A stretch of 36,812 nt of DNA from Caryophanon sp. (GTDB lineage: Bacteria > Bacillota > Bacilli > Bacillales_A > Planococcaceae): positions 1 to 36,812 of the forward strand of contig JAHAYH010000023.1 of NCBI GenBank assembly GCA_018384745.1, in the 5' to 3' direction. Both the position numbers and the translations under genes were made by a program. The notes under the pieces are model-generated. The model was given only the letters and a program-made list of their open reading frames with translations, was not told where the DNA came from and made no database searches. Positions 32,728-36,812 of this stretch are shown one piece after another; within the stretch, counting starts at the first letter, position 1; the number at the start of each line of letters is the position of its first letter.

Positions 32728-33282
32728 TCACTTTCCCTCGTACTCTTCGATGAGCTGCGCATATAAATAATGGTCTTCCCACTTGCCGTTAATGTACAAC
32801 AACTTGCGCATTAACCCTTCACGAACAAAGCCATTTTTCTCTAACACGCGAATGGACCCAACGTTATTCGGGGAAACATACGCCTCGATGCGATGAAGCT
32901 TCGCCGTTTGAAAGGCAAATTGAACAGCAAGTGCAAGCGCTTCTGATGCAACCCCTTGCCCTATGCAGCGCTCATCAATCGAGTAGCCAACAAGCCCGCT
33001 TGAATAAGGGAGTCGCTTTAACGAAAACAATGAAATTTGCCCGATGAGTTGCTCGGTTTCCTTGTCAAAAATGCCAAACGAAAACTCACGATTTGACCGC
33101 ATTAAATTTAAACTTTCAACGATTTTTCGATATTGTGTATCATACGTATAAAAATGATCGTGGTGCAGCGGCTCAAATGTCGCCCAATAATGTTTATTGC
33201 GCACAACGAGTTCGGTCACTTGCTGTGCATCTTGCATCGTAAACGTCCGTAATATAACGTGCTCCCCTATAACGCTGGCCAT
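32728..33282 (-). CDS. RimJ/RimL-type N-acetyltransferase
   Basis: A 184-residue GNAT of the ribosomal-protein/N-terminal acetyltransferase type. It begins VIGEHVILRTFTMQDAQQVTEL and has the acetyl-CoA loop VGYSIDERCIGQGVASEAL and the late IEAYVSPNNVGSIRVLEKNGF, all family marks. The exact substrate is unknown. The start at ATG 33282 lies four bases after the pepF stop and uses AAAGG within the pepF end. A reading from 33324 would overlap pepF and lacks a site. Last gene of ppk2-pepF-GNAT. Confidence 0.87.
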   Translation of the reverse strand: MASVIGEHVILRTFTMQDAQQVTELVVRNKHYWATFEPLHHDHFYTYDTQYRKIVESLNLMRSNREFSFGIFDKETEQLIGQISLFSLKRLPYSSGLVGYSIDERCIGQGVASEALALAVQFAFQTAKLHRIEAYVSPNNVGSIRVLEKNGFVREGLMRKLLYINGKWEDHYLYAQLIEEYEGK

Positions 33283-33286
33283 GTTG

Positions 33287-35080
33287 TCAGCCTTTTTGAA
33301 TAAGTCGAGTAAACTCTTCCACATCGGCTACGCATAATGCGATTCCCTTTTCCCAGAAATCGACCGTTGTAATATCTTCTCCTAAGTGCTTAAGCGCCAG
33401 CTCTTCCACTGTCATCACAGCTGTGTCGCGCAGCAATGCCATATACTTTTGTTCAAAGCTTGTCCCTTGCTGCTGTGCGAGTGCATAAATACTTAATGAG
33501 AATAAATAGCCAAATGTGTACGGGAAGTTATAAAACGGTACGCCTGTAATGTAAAAGTGCATTTTGGATGCCCAGAAATGTGGATGTGCTTCACCAAGTG
33601 CACCGGCAAACGCTTCTTGCTGCGCTTCTGTCATCAGCTCGTTTAAACGGGCTGCAGATACAACGCCTTGTTTTCGTTCTTCATAAAAGCGCGTCTCAAA
33701 TAAGAAGCGTGCATGAATGTTCATAAAGAACGCTACCGAGCGCTGAATTTTATCTTCAAGTAAGCTTAATTTTTCCGCATCTGTTTTTGCTGCTTGCACC
33801 GCCGCATCTGCGACAATCATTTCCGCAAATGTCGATGCTGTTTCCGCAACGTTCATCGCGTAGCTGCGGTTTAATGGATGCACCGGACGTAACGCATATG
33901 AATGAAACGCATGCCCCAGTTCATGTGCAAGTGTCGATACGTTTGACATCGTGCCTGAATACGTCATGAAAATGCGCGATTGCTCCGACATCGGTAAACC
34001 TGTACAAAAACCACCAGGGCGTTTGTTGTCGCGGTTTTCCGCTTCGATCCAGCCATCTTCAAACGCCGTGCGTGTAAAGTTGGCTAGCTCCGGCCCGAAC
34101 TTCTCAAACTGCGTTAAAATAAACTGCGCGCCTTCTGAATAGGGCATCGTTGAAACCGTTTCAGTAATTGGTGCATCAAAATTGTACCAATCCATTTGCT
34201 CACGTCCAAACAGCTTTGCCTTCTTTTGCAGGAAGCTTGCAAACGGTGCCTTATGATTGCTAATTGCTTGCCACATTGCATCAAGTGTTTGTTGCTGCAT
34301 GCGATTAATGCGAAGCGGCTCATCTAATACGTTGTCCCAGCCACGCTTTTCATACGTCGCTAAGCGGAAGCCTCCTAAGTGGTTTAACACTTTTGCAAAA
34401 AACTCCTCGCGCTCGGTGAACACGTGCTCCAGTGCTTCAAACGCCGCTTTACGCACGCTCGCATCTGGATGTGAGCTTAAGTTATTTGCTTGCCCGACCG
34501 ATAGCGTTTGCATTTCTCCGTCTACTTCGACTTGCACTTTCAAGTCGCCAATCAATAAGTTGTAATATTGTCCCCATGCTTCGTAGCCATCGACCGCTAG
34601 TGCCGAAATGAGCTCCTCTTCCTTTTGTGACAATTCAAGCTTCGCCGCATCGCGCATTTCCGTTAAAATAAACGTAAATTCCGCCAGTGGCTCCTGCGCA
34701 AGCAGTTGTGTAAATACGTCGTCATTTAACGCATGTAGCAGTTGCTGCAATGTTAAATGAACCGGTGCAAACTTCGCGCGTAACGTCGATAATTCCCCTT
34801 GGCGCAGCAACGCTTCCTTATCTTGCGTATTTTGTGCCGTTAAACATGAGATGAAGCCTCCTGCTTGGCGCAACTGCATCGATACGCTCGCAATGTTTTC
34901 TAATACGTCACGTAAATGCGTCGCATCGCTCGCCGATGTTAGCTGTAACTGTTGTAATGTTTGAGTTAGTCTGTCAATTTGTGCGGGAATGGCATCCATA
35001 TGCGCACGAAACGCAGGTGATGTGCTGCCCCCTTCAAAAAATACATCTAAATCCCAAACTTCTGGATAATGCGTTGTCAT
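33287..35080 (-). CDS. pepF: Oligoendopeptidase F (M3 family)
   Basis: A 597-residue zinc endopeptidase cutting short peptides in the cytosol. The zinc motif HELGH is at 386-390 and the third ligand E413 in MNVAETASTFAE. GGFCTGLPMSEQSRIFMTYSG and the C-terminal YNFPYTFGYLFSLSIY are conserved in the PepF group. Length is normal. AAAGGAG eight bases before the ATG. It follows ppk2 by 13 bases and precedes the acetyltransferase by 4, so the three probably share a transcript. Confidence 0.94.
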   Translation of the reverse strand: MTTHYPEVWDLDVFFEGGSTSPAFRAHMDAIPAQIDRLTQTLQQLQLTSASDATHLRDVLENIASVSMQLRQAGGFISCLTAQNTQDKEALLRQGELSTLRAKFAPVHLTLQQLLHALNDDVFTQLLAQEPLAEFTFILTEMRDAAKLELSQKEEELISALAVDGYEAWGQYYNLLIGDLKVQVEVDGEMQTLSVGQANNLSSHPDASVRKAAFEALEHVFTEREEFFAKVLNHLGGFRLATYEKRGWDNVLDEPLRINRMQQQTLDAMWQAISNHKAPFASFLQKKAKLFGREQMDWYNFDAPITETVSTMPYSEGAQFILTQFEKFGPELANFTRTAFEDGWIEAENRDNKRPGGFCTGLPMSEQSRIFMTYSGTMSNVSTLAHELGHAFHSYALRPVHPLNRSYAMNVAETASTFAEMIVADAAVQAAKTDAEKLSLLEDKIQRSVAFFMNIHARFLFETRFYEERKQGVVSAARLNELMTEAQQEAFAGALGEAHPHFWASKMHFYITGVPFYNFPYTFGYLFSLSIYALAQQQGTSFEQKYMALLRDTAVMTVEELALKHLGEDITTVDFWEKGIALCVADVEEFTRLIQKG

Positions 35081-35093
35081 AGTAGACGCTCCT

Positions 35094-35867
35094 TTATTGT
35101 TCCGTTTCGTTTTCTAAAATATTCGTTAGTTGTAAGCCGCGTTTTTTCGCTTCTTTTTCAATATGCTTTAGCGCTTCTTTTAATACTTTTACGCGTGCAT
35201 AATGTTTATTATTGCCTTCTACTAAAATCCACGGTGCATTTTTCTTATCCGTTTTTTCGAACATGTCATCTGCTGCTTCGCGGTATTTCGGGAATTTCTC
35301 ACGATTGCGCCAATCCTCATCTGTCAGCTTCCACGATTTATATGGATCGTTTTTACGCTCCTCAAAGCGCTTTAGTTGCTCTTCTTCTGAGACGTGTAGC
35401 CAAAACTTCACGACGATGTAGTTTTCATCCGTTAATTGGCGCTCAAACTCATTGATTTCATCATACGCACGTTTCCATTGCTCCGTGCGTGCAAAGCCTT
35501 CAATGCGCTCCACTAAAACACGACCGTACCAAGAGCGGTCAAAGATGGCGATTTGCCCGTATTGTGGCAAGCGCGTCCAAAAGCGATGTAAATAATGGAA
35601 CTCCTTTTCATGTGGACGAGGTGCAGCGATTGGATGCACGACGTAACCACGTGGATCTAAGCGCTCTGTTAAACGCTTAATGGCGCCACCTTTTCCTGCT
35701 GCGTCCATTCCTTCAAATACGAGTACTAATCCTAAATTGTTGTGACGTAAAAATTGCTGCGCATTTAACATTTCATACTGCAGTGCTTTAATTTCTTTTT
35801 TGTATTTGTCTTTTGACAATGATTTATCAAGCTCTAAATCCGCTAACTGTTGAACCAATGCAATCAT
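35094..35867 (-). CDS. Polyphosphate kinase 2 family protein
   Basis: A 257-residue single-domain PPK2. Walker A is EGMDAAGKGG (52-61), the Walker B-like FDRSWYGRVLVERIEGF is at 109-125, and KDPYKSWKLT-type and WRNREKFPKY segments follow in the lid. It transfers phosphate between polyphosphate and nucleotides. The WYGRVLVER form recalls AMP-phosphorylating members, but nucleotide choice is inference. AAAAGGAG directly touches the ATG at 35867; a TTG three codons later would have normal spacing. Confidence 0.9.
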   Translation of the reverse strand: MIALVQQLADLELDKSLSKDKYKKEIKALQYEMLNAQQFLRHNNLGLVLVFEGMDAAGKGGAIKRLTERLDPRGYVVHPIAAPRPHEKEFHYLHRFWTRLPQYGQIAIFDRSWYGRVLVERIEGFARTEQWKRAYDEINEFERQLTDENYIVVKFWLHVSEEEQLKRFEERKNDPYKSWKLTDEDWRNREKFPKYREAADDMFEKTDKKNAPWILVEGNNKHYARVKVLKEALKHIEKEAKKRGLQLTNILENETEQ

Positions 35868-35885
35868 CTCCTTTTATGTCATTAT

Positions 35886-35940
35886 GTTCATTGTACTTGA
35901 ACACGCTAGAAAATGGTATTTGGAATATTGTACAATGAAC
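35886..35940. promoter_or_regulatory. Inverted repeat spanning the divergent ppk2/membrane protein promoters
   Basis: GTTCATTGTAC (35886-35896) and GTACAATGAAC (35930-35940) are perfect 11-base complements 33 bases apart. Each arm includes TACAAT reading outward, a possible -10 for its own gene. Good -35 hexamers are lacking. It may be a shared operator or paired start sites. Confidence 0.5.
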
Positions 35941-35961
35941 AAGACGAAAGGAGTTGGACGT

Positions 35962-36678
35962 ATGCGCTTATTCATGATGACCATTACTTTTTTGTTTGCT
36001 GTCATCGCTTGTTTCATGGTTAATGTAGCTGCACCGAATGGACAAACCGCTTTTGCGATTGTTTCACGCTTTCCTGTGCCGATTTCGCCTTCGCCAATCG
36101 TGCTCTTTTTTTGGCTTGTTGTATACGGTGCAATCGCTTATTGGCTGTTAACCCATGCGCAAAAACGCACATCCATTCCGACACTGTATGCGATTTTGTT
36201 TAACTTAGCGATGCTTTCACATGCGCTGACGTTTTTTAGCTGGCAACAGCAGTTTTTTTCCATCTCGGTTTTATTTGCGCTCGTTGCGACACTTCTTCTA
36301 TTTTATATGTACACTACCTTTTATAAACACTCAGCGTATGAGACGATTTCGCGCATCCCGATTTCGCTGGCAATCAGCTTTTTTAGCTGTTTACTTTTAT
36401 GGGAAGCCGCTTTTACGATTACGTATATTGAGTGGGATGGATTTGGCTTAAGCGAGCAGTTATGGGGGATGTTGTTGCTGACGATTGCACTTACGATTGG
36501 TATTGCTATTCGCTATTTGTATGATGATTCTTATTTTTTAATTGCGTATGCTTGGCTATATGTGTGCATCGTCATTGCACACCACTTCAACAATTTATTC
36601 ATTTCATCCGTTGCACTGTTTTTATTGTTCGCCGTCATCATCGCGATGAAATATGGCCAAAAAAGCAGCCGCTTATAA
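35962..36678 (+). CDS. Multi-pass membrane protein, TspO/MBR-like
   Basis: A 238-residue protein with about seven membrane segments. The N-terminal VNVAAPNGQTAFAIVSRFPV and PSPIVLFFWLVVYGAIAYWLL resemble the start of Bacillales tryptophan-rich sensory (TspO-related) proteins, NGQTxxxISNRxPVLFTPAGYVFSIWGLIY in outline. It has few of the tryptophans usual in that family, so the call is tentative. Function is unknown. AAAGGAG before ATG 35962 sets the start; 26 codons upstream are open but lack a site and cross the promoter repeat. Confidence 0.6.
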   Translation: MRLFMMTITFLFAVIACFMVNVAAPNGQTAFAIVSRFPVPISPSPIVLFFWLVVYGAIAYWLLTHAQKRTSIPTLYAILFNLAMLSHALTFFSWQQQFFSISVLFALVATLLLFYMYTTFYKHSAYETISRIPISLAISFFSCLLLWEAAFTITYIEWDGFGLSEQLWGMLLLTIALTIGIAIRYLYDDSYFLIAYAWLYVCIVIAHHFNNLFISSVALFLLFAVIIAMKYGQKSSRL

Positions 36679-36721
36679 ATGCCGCTTTGCGCTCAAAATA
36701 AAAATAAATTCGAGACAAAAC

Positions 36722-36762
36722 AAGTGCAATCAGGAAATATCGCATTTTCTGATTGCACTTTT
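36722..36762 (+). terminator. Terminator after the TspO-like gene
   Basis: Arms AAGTGCAATCAG and CTGATTGCACTT, extended by GAAA/TTTT, enclose a short loop and end in T4. Confidence 0.8.
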
Positions 36763-36812
36763 CTGCTTTTTCGATCACTTTGCTTCGAGCAGGCTTTTCT
36801 GGGGGCATGGCT
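36758..36812. repeat. Intergenic repeat element, truncated by the right edge
   Basis: TTTTCTGCTTTTTC, spacer, GAGCAGG matches the left-edge element (TTTTTCTGCTTTTTTC, spacer, GAGCAGG, 158-192). The following CAGGCTTTTCTGGGG resembles the core of the hairpin repeat at 1251-1311. No gene is visible here. Confidence 0.5.

Overview
The window reads as a chromosomal stretch of a motile, endospore-lineage Bacillota, most like the Planococcaceae/Caryophanaceae (Lysinibacillus, Solibacillus, Caryophanon and relatives). This rests on the AGGAGG-type ribosome binding sites, the Bacillus-style PucR/PucG purine genes, the yfkK (DUF1128)-YtxH-yfkH neighbourhood, a 61-residue SE1561-family protein, a perfect PerR box upstream of a PfeT-type ATPase, and H+-type motAB. 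The genus is an inference; no rRNA or marker gene is present.

Layout. 1-132: the first 44 codons of an rfbB-like dehydratase running off the left edge. 0.27-3.5 kb: a zincin-like lipoprotein, a TPR-like/inositol-phosphatase pair and a GNAT acetyltransferase. 3.6-15.5 kb: an allantoin (purine ring) catabolism island. The operon allC-pucG-allB (minus) diverges from the regulator gene pucR (plus). pucR converges on a two-Rossmann flavoprotein gene. A second minus operon follows: amidase, fumarylacetoacetase-fold enzyme, cytosolic gamma-glutamyltransferase-fold hydrolase (HpxW-like), and two short CHR-type membrane proteins, all nearly contiguous. 15.7-17.1 kb: an MFS transporter behind a structured leader that ends in its own terminator. 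17.2-20.0 kb: SE1561-family protein, DUF1963 protein, class I fumarate hydratase. 20.2-24.6 kb: two tandem P1B-type metal ATPases, the second with two PerR boxes, then a carboxymuconolactone-decarboxylase-like protein. 24.6-26.3 kb: YihY, YtxH-like and DUF1128 proteins. 26.3-28.3 kb: psuK-psuG for pseudouridine breakdown, with an HTH-kinase fusion. 28.5-30.1 kb: motA-motB. 30.3-32.6 kb: aminopeptidase AmpS, an unlisted 58-residue membrane protein, and a beta-carbonic anhydrase. 32.7-36.7 kb: ppk2-pepF-GNAT operon and a divergent TspO-like membrane protein. The right edge enters an intergenic repeat related to sequence at the left edge.

How the genes fit together. AllB, AllC and PucG take allantoin to allantoate, ureidoglycine and then oxalurate plus glycine. 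The second operon carries an amidase and an HpxW-type hydrolase, the kind of enzymes needed to process oxalurate/oxamate to oxalate. The CHR pair, translationally coupled to them, would be a candidate anion carrier. This branch is the main systems-level hypothesis in the window. Other points for follow-up are an ATPase paralogue that has lost both P1B-4 metal-binding signatures, a thi-box-like but non-canonical leader upstream of the MFS gene, and an exact 12-mer shared by two promoter regions of the purine island.
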